A stretch of 64,000 nt of DNA, taken from positions 679,501-743,500 of the forward strand of contig CAJNDT010002824.1 of the NCBI GenBank assembly GCA_905221615.1, written 5' to 3'. The notes under the pieces are model-generated. The model searched no databases. It had not been told where the DNA came from and was given only the letters and a program-made list of their open reading frames with translations. Below are positions 40,145 to 48,894 of the stretch, one piece after another. Both the position numbers and the translations under genes were made by a program. Source of the DNA: Symbiodinium sp. CCMP2592. Lineage: Eukaryota; Sar; Dinophyceae; Suessiales; Symbiodiniaceae. Every line of letters starts with the position of its first letter. Position 1 is the first letter of the stretch.

Positions 40145-42352
40145 TCACCCGCTGCAACGTAGGAAGGGTGCGCACCGGAGTTCCAGCGGCAGCTTCCCCG
40201 ATTGTGTACAACATTGTACAACCGTGTTGCATGAGGCACAGACTGGGCCAACCTGGCCACGACACCAAGGGCATGGGTTGGCCGGCGAGTCCCAGGAAGG
40301 GAGGCAAGCACCTCTACAGGTCCAGCAAGCTACTATGCAATCAAGGTGTGCAGGAGGTGAACAGCGGCAGGGCACTGCAAGGGCGGCGACTGCATCCGAC
40401 CAAGTTGGCCACGGTAGGCCCCAGTGAGCATTTCCGGCGACAAGGAAGGCCCCGCCGGAGTCCAGTAGCGCTTGCGCTAAGGCTGGTTCGCGCACACGCT
40501 GGCAGGGTGCTGCTGCTGCTGCTGCTCGCAGTCGTCGCACTGCCACTTCACAAGGATGGAGAGCCCAGCGGATTTCTCGCACGAGAGCAATGCCTGGAGG
40601 AGATGCTAGCCAGCGCTGCAAATCACGAGTAGGGGGGTGGATCTGTGCATGTGGAGCTTGATCCCCCTCTCCGGGAGGGGTTGGATCGGCGAGAGATATG
40701 CCTGCAAGATGGATGAACGCCGAAAGGCGTACCTGATAGGCACTCCGCACATATCGCAAGCCTAGCACAAGCCGCTGAGTGAATTGGATGGCCGGGAGCG
40801 CCCTACGCCTAGACACCGACAGGATGCGAAGCTCAGACTGGAGAGCCGACGATTGCCGCAGGGTGGCATGTTGCTCCAGCTCTTGATTGGCCATCGCTTC
40901 CAACTCGGGGGGGGACAGGTGGCAGATAGCAGCGCCCAAAGCTTTTGGGAAGATACCGCGGTAAACAAGATCGGACCCCGTCTCCCGAGAGCATGCGGTT
41001 GCACTGCTGCCGTTGACATCCTGGAAGAGCGCGGTTTCACGCTGCGGAATGGAGACGAACCAGCGCCAAGCCGTCAAGATTGGCCAACGTCGCGATGCTT
41101 CGGGGCCAGGGTCAGCGGGTATACCGCCTGGTGTGTGCCGCAGCGAAGCTCTCCACCGAGCCGCGGCTTGCTGGTGAGCATCCGGGCCTGCACCCGCTGC
41201 GAGCTCCGCTTCAATGTCATCCCGTAGGGAGTTGACAAGGGGGGATAGCGCTGGGCACCCCATGATAGCGTGCCTCGGAGTGCCAGGCGCAGATGCACAC
41301 AGTGGGCATGTGCGGGCAGAGGGCCATCCTGCTTGTTCCGCCCATGTGTTTGCCGTGAGTGATTCTGACTGGCTAACATGGAGCCTTTCCGTCCAGGCTC
41401 CACCGATGGCCCGGTGCAAGCGAAACGAAACAGCTGAAAGGTCTATGAGGAGGGGGTCGCCTGGAAGAGCCCATCGCAACCACGCAGGGGGGAAGGTGCA
41501 TTGAGTGTGAAGAGACGGGTCGAGTGAGGGAGTGAATACTTGGTTGGCCACTCGAGGCAACAGTCCCTGGACGGGACGCTCGCTCCAAGCGGCTTCACTT
41601 TGACCCCGTTGCACCTGGCGGACGCATTGGCGAATGGGGCCAGTAACCATGCGGCCATCCAGGTCAACCCATGCGAAGGATCCGCCTGTTGGCAACCGCA
41701 CGTCTGGTGGCGCAGTGCTGCGGGTATGCGCCGAACAGCCCGCATCCTGTGCTTCATTGCCCTGCGTTAACACAGGGAAGGGAAGTGAAGTGGCCGTCTG
41801 GTGGCTACGAATGTCTACACCTACGACACCATCTTCAGCGAATGCAATTTGAGAGAATACTCGCTGGTGGCCGTCAACCGGCAGTTGGATATTCCACTGG
41901 TGAGGAAAGCGCTGCTGATGCAGCTTCCAAGAAGGTGTGGGTGCAGAGCCCGACCAGGAGTGCCGGAGTTCTTCGAGAACGTGCTTGAGCAGCACCACCA
42001 AGGGAGAGCACTGCGAGGACAGAAGTCTGGAAACTGAACCGGCGACTGCGACCCGCATAGTGGAAAACAGAGCACTGCGGTCGAAAACTAGGAGGTGCCA
42101 CTGGTCTTTACGGCGAAAGCGTAACGCACAAACCAGGGAGAGCAGTTCGGCGGTGTGGATGGAGGTGGACTCCCATCCGAGGCGATGGGGGAGCTTGCAT
42201 GCTAATTGTGGGGACACCCAAGCTGAAGAGTCCCAGTACCCCCCCAGCCGCCCGAAGCTACGCGCTTGGCAAGCGAAAGTGGCACCGGATAGCTTTGAGT
42301 AGCCGCCATCGCCATAGAGAGCCTGGTCATCCGAATCCGCGGGTGTCGGCAA
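40145..42352 (-). CDS. LINE RNase H, zinc knuckle and cysteine-rich module
   Basis: It continues the RT frame after a single UAG; the first start-like codon is TTG, so it is not an independent gene. The RNase H acidic residues are visible: Asp15 in YGDGG, Glu69 in HTAELLSL, Asp91 in VFDRS and Asp180 in GVVGVDIRSHQ. RNase H removes the RNA template during second-strand synthesis. Residues 349-366 form a C-x2-C-x8-H-x4-C knuckle (CPLCASAPGTPRHAIMGC), usual near the end of LINE proteins. Near residues 650-715 lies a Cys-rich module with HLDCIVACWTCRGACLP and CPWCRGQVGPVCASC, probably a zinc-binding RING- or PHD-like fold. The ORF ends at TGA 40145-40147. Confidence 0.8.
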   Translation of the reverse strand: MPTPADSDDQALYGDGGYSKLSGATFACQARSFGRLGGYWDSSAWVSPQLACKLPHRLGWESTSIHTAELLSLVCALRFRRKDQWHLLVFDRSALFSTMRVAVAGSVSRLLSSQCSPLVVLLKHVLEELRHSWSGSAPTPSWKLHQQRFPHQWNIQLPVDGHQRVFSQIAFAEDGVVGVDIRSHQTATSLPFPVLTQGNEAQDAGCSAHTRSTAPPDVRLPTGGSFAWVDLDGRMVTGPIRQCVRQVQRGQSEAAWSERPVQGLLPRVANQVFTPSLDPSLHTQCTFPPAWLRWALPGDPLLIDLSAVSFRLHRAIGGAWTERLHVSQSESLTANTWAEQAGWPSARTCPLCASAPGTPRHAIMGCPALSPLVNSLRDDIEAELAAGAGPDAHQQAAARWRASLRHTPGGIPADPGPEASRRWPILTAWRWFVSIPQRETALFQDVNGSSATACSRETGSDLVYRGIFPKALGAAICHLSPPELEAMANQELEQHATLRQSSALQSELRILSVSRRRALPAIQFTQRLVLGLRYVRSAYQVRLSAFIHLAGISLADPTPPGEGDQAPHAQIHPPTRDLQRWLASPPGIALVREIRWALHPCEVAVRRLRAAAAAAPCQRVREPALAQALLDSGGAFLVAGNAHWGLPWPTWSDAVAALAVPCRCSPPAHLDCIVACWTCRGACLPSWDSPANPCPWCRGQVGPVCASCNTVVQCCTQSGKLPLELRCAPFLRCSG

Positions 42353-42394
42353 GATGGACAGCAGCAGGCGGGAGCGTGGGTCGCAGCGCCAGTT

Positions 42395-44236
42395 CTATGG
42401 GTCCTCCCATGCTTCTTCTGACCACTGCTCGGCGATGTAATCCGGAGGAGTGACGTGGAAAAGGGAACACTCCGTGGTCCAGTCTTGTTGAGACTGGGCA
42501 CAAGCAAGAGAGGCAGCTCTGGCACATTCAGCCGGAGAAATGGGAGCGTGCTGGGGCAAGGCGCGACTCCAGAGGGCAGGGTCGTGCCAAGCCGCATGCG
42601 GGCCGTGCTGGAGCAGGATATCCATCCAGGCGGAGCGTATTGAGTTAGCAAACAAGCCAAACCTACAATAACGAGCAGCAGCATCAAACATTGCGGGCAC
42701 GAAGCTGCCCACTAGTGACTGCGGCACTACAGTGTTGAGGTTGTCTAGCACACGGGCCACGAACCGGTCAGTGGCAAAACTAACGTAAAAACCATACCCT
42801 GCTTGAAACCTCATGGCATCGGTTAGGGTGCCAGCGTGTCTGGGCAGCTCCTCTGCCGAGCATACGAGGGCTTGACGAAGGGTGTCTCGCGCCACAAGAG
42901 AAGCAGGCGCCGTGCCGTTGAGCAAACTAACAAGATCCGCTGCCACTGCGGCTACGAGAAGGTCCGTTAGCAGGGGAGCCCCTAAACCACCCACTTTTCG
43001 CGATGCTGACACGCTGACGTGCTCAGCAGTGATGCGAGTGCCCAAACTGGACAGAAGCAGCCGGTGCAGAGCTGCATCCCCCTGATGGAGCGTTGTAGGA
43101 GGCGGTGTGCCTATGAGCGGAGCATAGCCAAGAATCCCGCCAATGATCATTTGGATCATGGCCAACCCTTCATCCCATGAACAACATTTGCAAGCGATGC
43201 GCTGTCGGACCGCCGCAAGCTTGTCAACGAGGTCTTGGGAAGCTAGGGAATGCCGGTCCATTGGTGTGCCTCTCTTGCCGAGTAGGACGTCTACTTGGTC
43301 GGCTTGGGAGCGAGGGAGATTGTAGCGCTGCACGCCTCCGGCCCAGATGTTCCAACTGGCTACGGACGCACCTGCTGCGTTCAAGCCTGGGTGTTGCAGA
43401 CGGGGTAAGGTATCGTCCCAGTCCGTCGCGAAAGCGGAGAACTTGGACCAAGCGAAACCAACACCTGTAACAGCGAGAGACTGCAGGATGGCTGGCAGAT
43501 CCTGAAGGCCATCCCCATAGTGCTCTATGTCATCAACATATCCAGCGGCAGGGACACGCCGGGCAGCGCTCGTGGTGTAAGCAGCACCGTCACATGCCCG
43601 GAGGCGGAGCAAGGGGTCTTGGGCAGTCCGCGAAAGTTCAGGCGAAGAGACTGCACCCTGCGGCACACCGCGGGTGACCTCGAGGGGCTGAGTAGGGCCT
43701 GAACGCGTGTCCAGCGTAACCCTTAGCTTGCCGAACAGCGAGCAATGGAGGCGGCGGACTGCATCCGGGATACCCCGTCCTTGCTGTACAGCGTCAATTT
43801 GCGGTAGATTGAGAGTGTTAAAGAACTTCTCATAGTCGGCAGGAATGCGGAGAAGGGGACGGTGGTGCCGACGAGCGTCCTCACACACTAACGAGTCCAA
43901 GTAGAGGACTTCTGTAGCAGCCGACACTCCCTTGGTGTAGGCCCGATTCAACACGGAGAAGGGGGTGTCCGTGGACCAACAAGTGCGAGACAGGGCCAAC
44001 CTTTCAACGACCGGGGCTTCGATGGCTTTCACGTGTTCCTCAATCATGGAGAGTGGGCGCCATCCGCCGGAAGGTTTAGGGAGGTGGAGCTGGTCTGCAC
44101 GCAGGAAAGTAGCAGAGACAACACCAGTCAGGCGCTGCAAATCCACAGCGTGCCAGAACCGCTTGGCCCTGGGCGGGAGTGACGAAAGCGAGAAGTGAGA
44201 GCTGCAGTCTCCGCGGGAGATGTGCGGCCCACTAGG
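42395..44236 (-). CDS. LINE reverse transcriptase (YVDD)
   Basis: The frame is open from 44236 and overlaps the endonuclease end by about 105 bp in the -1 frame. Family-like sequence (PPRAKRFWHAVDLQRLTGVV) precedes the first start-like codon, GTG 44146, so translation must arrive from the endonuclease frame. Numbered from that GTG: LPKPSGGWRPLSM (22-34), the catalytic Asp104 in DYEKFFNT, RGVPQGAVSSPE (159-170) and YVDD (203-206) are motifs 1, A, B and C. The thumb and connection follow. The frame stops at UAG 42397-42395 and the same frame stays open on the other side. It copies element RNA onto nicked target DNA. Confidence 0.88.
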   Translation of the reverse strand, partial: PSGPHISRGDCSSHFSLSSLPPRAKRFWHAVDLQRLTGVVSATFLRADQLHLPKPSGGWRPLSMIEEHVKAIEAPVVERLALSRTCWSTDTPFSVLNRAYTKGVSAATEVLYLDSLVCEDARRHHRPLLRIPADYEKFFNTLNLPQIDAVQQGRGIPDAVRRLHCSLFGKLRVTLDTRSGPTQPLEVTRGVPQGAVSSPELSRTAQDPLLRLRACDGAAYTTSAARRVPAAGYVDDIEHYGDGLQDLPAILQSLAVTGVGFAWSKFSAFATDWDDTLPRLQHPGLNAAGASVASWNIWAGGVQRYNLPRSQADQVDVLLGKRGTPMDRHSLASQDLVDKLAAVRQRIACKCCSWDEGLAMIQMIIGGILGYAPLIGTPPPTTLHQGDAALHRLLLSSLGTRITAEHVSVSASRKVGGLGAPLLTDLLVAAVAADLVSLLNGTAPASLVARDTLRQALVCSAEELPRHAGTLTDAMRFQAGYGFYVSFATDRFVARVLDNLNTVVPQSLVGSFVPAMFDAAARYCRFGLFANSIRSAWMDILLQHGPHAAWHDPALWSRALPQHAPISPAECARAASLACAQSQQDWTTECSLFHVTPPDYIAEQWSEEAWEDP

Positions 44237-46680
44237 TCATAAGCCGGGGGCTCCGCAATGCGCATCACCAGGAAACTGGAAGGAGGAGGCCAGCTGAGAT
44301 GATCTGGAGTGATGTGTGCTGCGGGGATGTCGCGCAAGGACATTACACGGAAGAGGCGGCCCGGGCAGGGCTGGGGACGAGATGCATACCAGCCGTCTGG
44401 CCTCCAGCATAGGACCCACTCCCCCACCCGCACGCAGTCCAGGCCCACAGTGAAGCCTACATCGGCGGCCTGGAAGTGCACCAAACGCCAAGGACCAGGT
44501 GAGAGGAGGGCTTGCCCCACGCGTTGAGTGTCATGACCGGTGGGCGCATCGCCTATGTTGACGAAATGCATGGCTCCGCGTGGTTGACAGCGGGAGTCAA
44601 GGAAGGGCATCAAGGAGGCATGATGCCATGCTAGAGGCGGCTCTTGCAATAGCTTCGCCCATTCCTGAGTGGCCCCGACTAGCACATCTGCAGCACTGCC
44701 GGGGCGATGGCGTGAGCCGTCACCGGCAGTCACCCACTCAGGAGAATACCGGGCCTGTGGCAAGGAGGGCGGTTTCATGCGAGAGGCCCAGGCTTTGGAA
44801 TCGCCACGCCTGAGTAGAGAGATGCGTTGTTGGCGAGAGGAGCGGATGCTCCTTCGGGTAGCCGCCGATTGACGGCTTGCGGCGTACGCGATGCAATTGT
44901 CTAGGAGTTGAATGCCTCCAGCTGGAGGGGCGGACGGTGGGAGTGAAGACCAGGACGGGGCTGATGGAGCCGGATCTGCGCGGGTTTCGCGGGTTCGTGA
45001 GGGGTGTGCTGTTGTTGGGGCGGATAGAGCGGCGATGGTAGGGGGAAAACCAAGGCGTGTGGCCCAAGCAACCCGAGCAGTGGAGAATCCGTCCCAGTCT
45101 GGAAGGGGGAACTCGGGCCGCGACGTTTCCGAGGCTTGCAGGTGGGCTTCCATGTCGGCAGCTTTTTGCCAGAGGCGGTGCCCTTCGTCAAGCGAGAAGC
45201 ACGACAAGATGAGGTCGTGGCCGAGGCGAGGGATGGCATCCCTGATGGCCTGCCGGACTCGTTTGAGTTCAAGGAGGCACGCATGCCATGCCGCAGCAGC
45301 GCGGCAGTCACGCCTGTTTACAGGGGGTGCCACGGGGGGGAGGCAAGAAAGGAGCACTGACATGACACCATCCACGGCACCGATTAAACGGTCCTGAAAA
45401 CAATCAGGCACCGTGAGAGCTGGGGCCCCTAAGAAACCGTCCAACCCTTCCGAAGCCGGTTGTTGGATCGTATGCCACTGGGACTCGAGAGCGTTCAACT
45501 CAGCTGCAAGCTGGGCAATTTGGTGTGAGTGCTCCTCGGCTCTCATTGCAACGGAGGTTGGAAGATCCCCATCCAGCCTACGGACTAAGCTGCGCCACGG
45601 TGGCGTAATAGATTGGGAGATCGCCGTCTCCGGCAGGTGCAATGCGAGGTCCACTAGCACCGGATCATGGTCAACTCTACGGTCCCACTGCCAAAGGATG
45701 GCTGCGTTGAGGAGCTGAACTTCTACTTGTGGGCAGGGCAGCCACCATATGGAATCAAGACGGCTGGCAGAGCCGGCTTGAGAGTAGAAGGTAAAAGCTC
45801 TCAGGCGGGGATGACGGGACCTGAACATGTCCTGAAGACCACATCCGACGCAGTGGGAGGCTATTGACTGGCGTACGAGATAATGTCCTCCCCAGCTGTC
45901 CAAATCAACATCGGCAAAGGAGTTGAGGTCACCTCCGACCACAAGCAGCTGTTGCAGCTCACCGGCTTTGTGCGCTTGTTGGTCTATGAAGTCTTTGAGG
46001 GCCTGTTCATCCGCAATGTGCTGCGGGCTTCCTACGCCGAATTGTGGGAGACAAGCACCGACAGGACCATAGAGCGCGAGAAACCGAACATCAATGCCAC
46101 TGTTAGTGTGCAGGACGGCCGAGACAGCCCGACCTGATGGGTCTTTGGCTACATCCGTCCAGCTACCCGAGTAACCTGAACGGACGGCGAGGATGACACC
46201 TGACCCAGCAGCTGCATAGTCTGCAGGGCCGTTGCGAGGACGTCCGTGACTGACAGCGTGGTAACCGCACGAGAGGAGGCCTTGGCAGGCCTGGGCATGT
46301 TGTGCATCTCCTTGGAGGGCAGTTTCCGACAGAATTCCGACATCAGCCCCCAGGGTGCGCAGACCTTGACCATGCCATAGGCCCCACTGGAATCGATCTC
46401 GACCCGTGCTGCCACACTGGATTGTCGCGATCCGAAGAGTTTTGGAGCCTTTCCACGTGATGTCATCCCCGAGGCATTGCCCGACGATGTCTGGCATGGG
46501 ATGGCGTTGCCCCACGTCGAGGCGCAAGCGCGCCTCAGCACCATCCACCTCGTGGCGAGGTGTGTCGGCGCCAGATGAGGAGGAGCTCCCGCCATCGTCA
46601 AGAAGATCCATGCTCGAGGAGTGGGTGCCCTGCTGCTGGGCGAGTTTGGAGCCTAAAGGCCCGCCGGACGGGCGCAGCAT
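44128..46680 (-). CDS. LINE APE-type endonuclease ORF (850 codons)
   Basis: Residues about 80-350 form an exonuclease-endonuclease-phosphatase domain. Visible motifs are ATIQCG (85-90), catalytic Glu119 in SETAL, Tyr204 in LYGPVG, GGDLNS with Asp251 and Asn253, SRLDS with Asp309, and the Asp337-His338 pair in VDHDP. All active-site positions are kept, so nicking activity is plausible. A Ser/Asp/Gly-rich leader of 80 residues precedes it. After residue 350 come helical and Pro/Ser-rich linkers leading to the RT. The frame ends at TGA 44130-44128 inside the start of the RT frame, which lies at -1. In most LINEs endonuclease and RT are one polyprotein. Confidence 0.88.
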   Translation of the reverse strand: MLRPSGGPLGSKLAQQQGTHSSSMDLLDDGGSSSSSGADTPRHEVDGAEARLRLDVGQRHPMPDIVGQCLGDDITWKGSKTLRIATIQCGSTGRDRFQWGLWHGQGLRTLGADVGILSETALQGDAQHAQACQGLLSCGYHAVSHGRPRNGPADYAAAGSGVILAVRSGYSGSWTDVAKDPSGRAVSAVLHTNSGIDVRFLALYGPVGACLPQFGVGSPQHIADEQALKDFIDQQAHKAGELQQLLVVGGDLNSFADVDLDSWGGHYLVRQSIASHCVGCGLQDMFRSRHPRLRAFTFYSQAGSASRLDSIWWLPCPQVEVQLLNAAILWQWDRRVDHDPVLVDLALHLPETAISQSITPPWRSLVRRLDGDLPTSVAMRAEEHSHQIAQLAAELNALESQWHTIQQPASEGLDGFLGAPALTVPDCFQDRLIGAVDGVMSVLLSCLPPVAPPVNRRDCRAAAAWHACLLELKRVRQAIRDAIPRLGHDLILSCFSLDEGHRLWQKAADMEAHLQASETSRPEFPLPDWDGFSTARVAWATRLGFPPTIAALSAPTTAHPSRTRETRADPAPSAPSWSSLPPSAPPAGGIQLLDNCIAYAASRQSAATRRSIRSSRQQRISLLRRGDSKAWASRMKPPSLPQARYSPEWVTAGDGSRHRPGSAADVLVGATQEWAKLLQEPPLAWHHASLMPFLDSRCQPRGAMHFVNIGDAPTGHDTQRVGQALLSPGPWRLVHFQAADVGFTVGLDCVRVGEWVLCWRPDGWYASRPQPCPGRLFRVMSLRDIPAAHITPDHLSWPPPSSFLVMRIAEPPAYDLVGRTSPAETAALTSRFRHSRPGPSGSGTLWICSA

Positions 46681-46893
46681 GCGCTACTACTGGTGCATAG
46701 AGGCATTGAAAACAGCACCGTTGCCTACGGAAGGCGGGCTACTGCGGAAGAACGCCTTTCTGCGGTAAGGACCTGCAATGCGGAGCGGGGTGAACCGAAA
46801 AAACAAATTGCGAGAGGCGGGAGAACCTATACAACTGCGGCCTCAAGTTTCTGAGAAAAGCCATGCTCGATGGCAGAGAGGGCCCGGCCGCAC
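46681..46893 (-). other. LINE inter-ORF gap
   Basis: Between the ORF1 stop (TGA) and the endonuclease start there are 213 bp with at least one further in-frame TGA. No hairpin or reinitiation signal is evident by eye. Confidence 0.6.
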
Positions 46894-47520
46894 TCAGAGC
46901 ACCATCTCACTACACTCCGGGCAACGGCCCCGAGAGCGAGGTGCTTCAAGCCAACGCTCGAGGCAGTCAGAGTGTACGACGTGGAGGCACTCCAGCCGCA
47001 CCAGCTTGTCACACGCGAGGATGTCACCCCGGCAACAAACACATGTCCAGCCCTCCTCCAATGTGCCCGCTGTGAACTCGACCAGGCGGAGTCCTTTGAA
47101 GATGGAAGGTCCAGAGCCGTCGGGTGGGTTGGGTTCCGTAGCTGGGCACGAAGAGGTTGGGTTGGTTGGGGCGACGTTCCCTGTCAGGTCGTCAATTGGG
47201 GCAGGTAGCGCTGGTGGCACGGCTTGCTGGGCGAGCGAAATTTTGAGGGTACCTACCGGAGAGGCCAGCTTGGTGCGACCTCGCTTATCCTTTCCCGCTG
47301 CTGGCTGGATCTCTTCCAAGATGCGGCCGGCAAGACCTGGTATGGCGAACGCGGCGTGCGACAGGAAGAACGCCGCGGTATCTTGTGGGAGCTTCGCCTG
47401 GTTTGTGCGAGCTGGAAGCTGGGCTCTAAACCAGCGAGTGAAGGCGAGAGCTCCGCCACATGGCTCAACAAGGCTTCCAGTTGGCTGAGGTTGGGGCGCC
47501 GGGGTAAGCCGACGATGTGT
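46894..47520 (-). CDS. LINE ORF1 C-terminal part with RING-H2 finger
   Basis: The frame is open from at least 47520 down to TGA 46896-46894. The first part reads like folded protein (WFRAQLPARTNQAKLPQDTA and AAFFLSHAAFAIPGLAGRIL). Then comes a Pro-rich linker, and the last 50 residues form a canonical RING-H2: C-x2-C-x14-C-x-H-x2-H-x2-C-x13-C-x2-C (from VCCRG to CPEC). RING-H2 fingers usually recruit E2 ubiquitin-conjugating enzymes; in retrotransposons zinc modules more often bind nucleic acid. The frame is -1 relative to the upstream Pro/Arg-rich ORF and the two overlap for about 270 bp. The same reading phase is used by the endonuclease ORF downstream. Confidence 0.7.
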   Translation of the reverse strand, partial: THRRLTPAPQPQPTGSLVEPCGGALAFTRWFRAQLPARTNQAKLPQDTAAFFLSHAAFAIPGLAGRILEEIQPAAGKDKRGRTKLASPVGTLKISLAQQAVPPALPAPIDDLTGNVAPTNPTSSCPATEPNPPDGSGPSIFKGLRLVEFTAGTLEEGWTCVCCRGDILACDKLVRLECLHVVHSDCLERWLEAPRSRGRCPECSEMVL

Positions 47521-48551
47521 AGCCCTGCCGGCAAGCGCAACTTGGGCGAGGCCGCAAACTGCACAGTGGCCGGCGAGGGAGGGCTAACCGAGGTGGTGTG
47601 AATCGCACGCTTTCCCTTGGCCTTGCCTTTGAGGGTCGTCCCGGCAGGTGCCGCATGTGACCGAAATACGGTGAGCGGTGCTGGCCGGCTTGGAGTGCCA
47701 GAATTCCGGGAAGCGTGGCCACCATTGGACGGGCGAGCCGCCCTCTTTGGCATCAGCCCTGGTTTGGAAGGTGTGGCCCTGGTGTTCGGTGTCCGGCGGA
47801 CACTGCGCGAGCGAGAGGGGCCACGGCCTCCACGCGAAAGCGAAGTGCGAGACGATGGCATACGGGACCGTGCCGGAGGTGGACCGGAGCCAGCTCGAGC
47901 ACGAGGTGATGGAGGACCACCAGCGATGTCCCGATTGATGCCGTCAAGCGTAGCTGCACCAATGGCTCCCGTAGCGAGTCTGGGAGGTGCAGGACGATAG
48001 CGGTCGGGATCAGCACGCACTGGGTGTGGATGCGGGACGGGACGAGCACGAGCAGAAGGATGCCCAGTGTGGGCGCTGGCCAGACCCGCCCGTGTTACTC
48101 CACGAACCCGAGCACGCTGAGGACGAACACGGAGAGGATTGCGGCTGTCAGCTCTACATACCGCTGGCCGTGGGCTGAGCCCCGGGTTGTCAGGCTCCAG
48201 TGGTGAAGGGGCCCGAACCGGCCAGCGTGGAGGGCGAGGAAGACCTGCTGGTGTTGAGGGGCGCAGGGCCTGCGGAGCTGACAATGGCGCTGCCGTGCCA
48301 GTAGATGGATGGCCGGCATCAGCCTCTGCAAGGCCGGCCGGAGGGACCGGGAGCAGCGCGTGGATGCTGCGCTCGGCAAGTAACAGCCCCATGCGCACCG
48401 CGCGGCGGGCATCCTCTTGCCAAGATGGGTCCATTGCGGCCACGGAGCGAAGTCGACGAAAAGTAAAAACGTGAGGCAATGTATCCAAGACTTGAGAAGG
48501 AAAGAGGATCCCGGTACGTGGGTTTGCGACTACAAGCTCCAGACAATGCAT
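47253..48551 (-). CDS. LINE ORF1 N-terminal part, Pro/Arg/Ser-rich
   Basis: A 432-codon frame. The first 80 residues contain SWQEDARRAVRMGLLLAERS, a helical stretch. Residues about 80-330 are extremely rich in Pro, Arg, Ser, Ala and Gly and presumably disordered and RNA-binding, as expected for an ORF1 nucleic-acid chaperone. No CCHC knuckle or RRM is seen. The last 60-70 residues in this frame lose protein character, and the better sequence there lies in the -1 frame that ends in the RING finger. So a frame change near 47445-47520 is likely. The upstream boundary and promoter are unknown. Confidence 0.6.
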   Translation of the reverse strand: MHCLELVVANPRTGILFPSQVLDTLPHVFTFRRLRSVAAMDPSWQEDARRAVRMGLLLAERSIHALLPVPPAGLAEADAGHPSTGTAAPLSAPQALRPSTPAGLPRPPRWPVRAPSPLEPDNPGLSPRPAVCRADSRNPLRVRPQRARVRGVTRAGLASAHTGHPSARARPVPHPHPVRADPDRYRPAPPRLATGAIGAATLDGINRDIAGGPPSPRARAGSGPPPARSRMPSSRTSLSRGGRGPSRSRSVRRTPNTRATPSKPGLMPKRAARPSNGGHASRNSGTPSRPAPLTVFRSHAAPAGTTLKGKAKGKRAIHTTSVSPPSPATVQFAASPKLRLPAGLHIVGLPRRPNLSQLEALLSHVAELSPSLAGLEPSFQLAQTRRSSHKIPRRSSCRTPRSPYQVLPAASWKRSSQQRERISEVAPSWPLR

Positions 48552-48894
48552 CAGGCACAGCGGTCAACATGTGCATGTCCGATCAAGACGAGATGACTGA
48601 CCTCACAGGACAACAGGGTGAGGAGGAGGAGGAGCGGGGGCACGAGCGAGCATGGCAATAGGGCAAGGCGAGGACGTGCGAATTGAATGAGCTAGTGAAC
48701 GAAGGAAGTGAAAGGAGGAGGATTAAGAGTAAGAATGAGGTGTGGCACTGTCGCCCTGACGGAAGGAATACGGGCGAGGGGGGGGTGCTCATCGGCGGAA
48801 GGTGCCTTAGTGCCGCCCCCGGTGTCCCGCCCACCTCGGCAAGACCCCGTAAACCTTGCACAAACCGTCAGAACCGGGGGATCTATCCGGGAAA
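48552..48894. other. Probable LINE 5' untranslated region; A11 run at its edge
   Basis: No ORF with support. A plus-strand run of eleven A at 48891-48901, preceded by CCGGG, looks like the A-rich tail of a plus-strand retrocopy and may mark the junction between the LINE 5' end and relic B. Confidence 0.4.

Larger units (their letters stand above)
39744..48551 (-). mobile_element. Near full-length non-LTR retrotransposon (LINE) with APE endonuclease, RT and RNase H
   Basis: Reading the minus strand, the modules are ORF1 (48551-46894, RING-H2 at the end), a 213-bp gap, endonuclease (46680-44128), RT (to 42395), RNase H with zinc modules (to 40145) and a short C-terminal module (to 39744). All catalytic residues I checked in the three enzymes are intact. 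Defects are two -1 frame junctions, one in-frame UAG and a shift pair near 40.1 kb. These could mean recoding, recent decay or assembly error. The order APE-RT-RNase H places it with I/Tad-type LINEs, not with site-specific RLE elements. Relics of another family on the plus strand flank it, so it probably inserted into an older retroelement cluster. Confidence 0.85.

Noticed and set aside
42352..42395. RNase H ORF treated as an independent gene starting at 42352
   Set aside because: Its first start-like codon is TTG and it continues the RT frame after one UAG, so it is the same polyprotein.
40080..46768. Numerous plus-strand ORFs of 60-170 codons across the LINE
   Set aside because: They are antisense shadows of the minus-strand endonuclease, RT and RNase H, whose catalytic motifs are clear.
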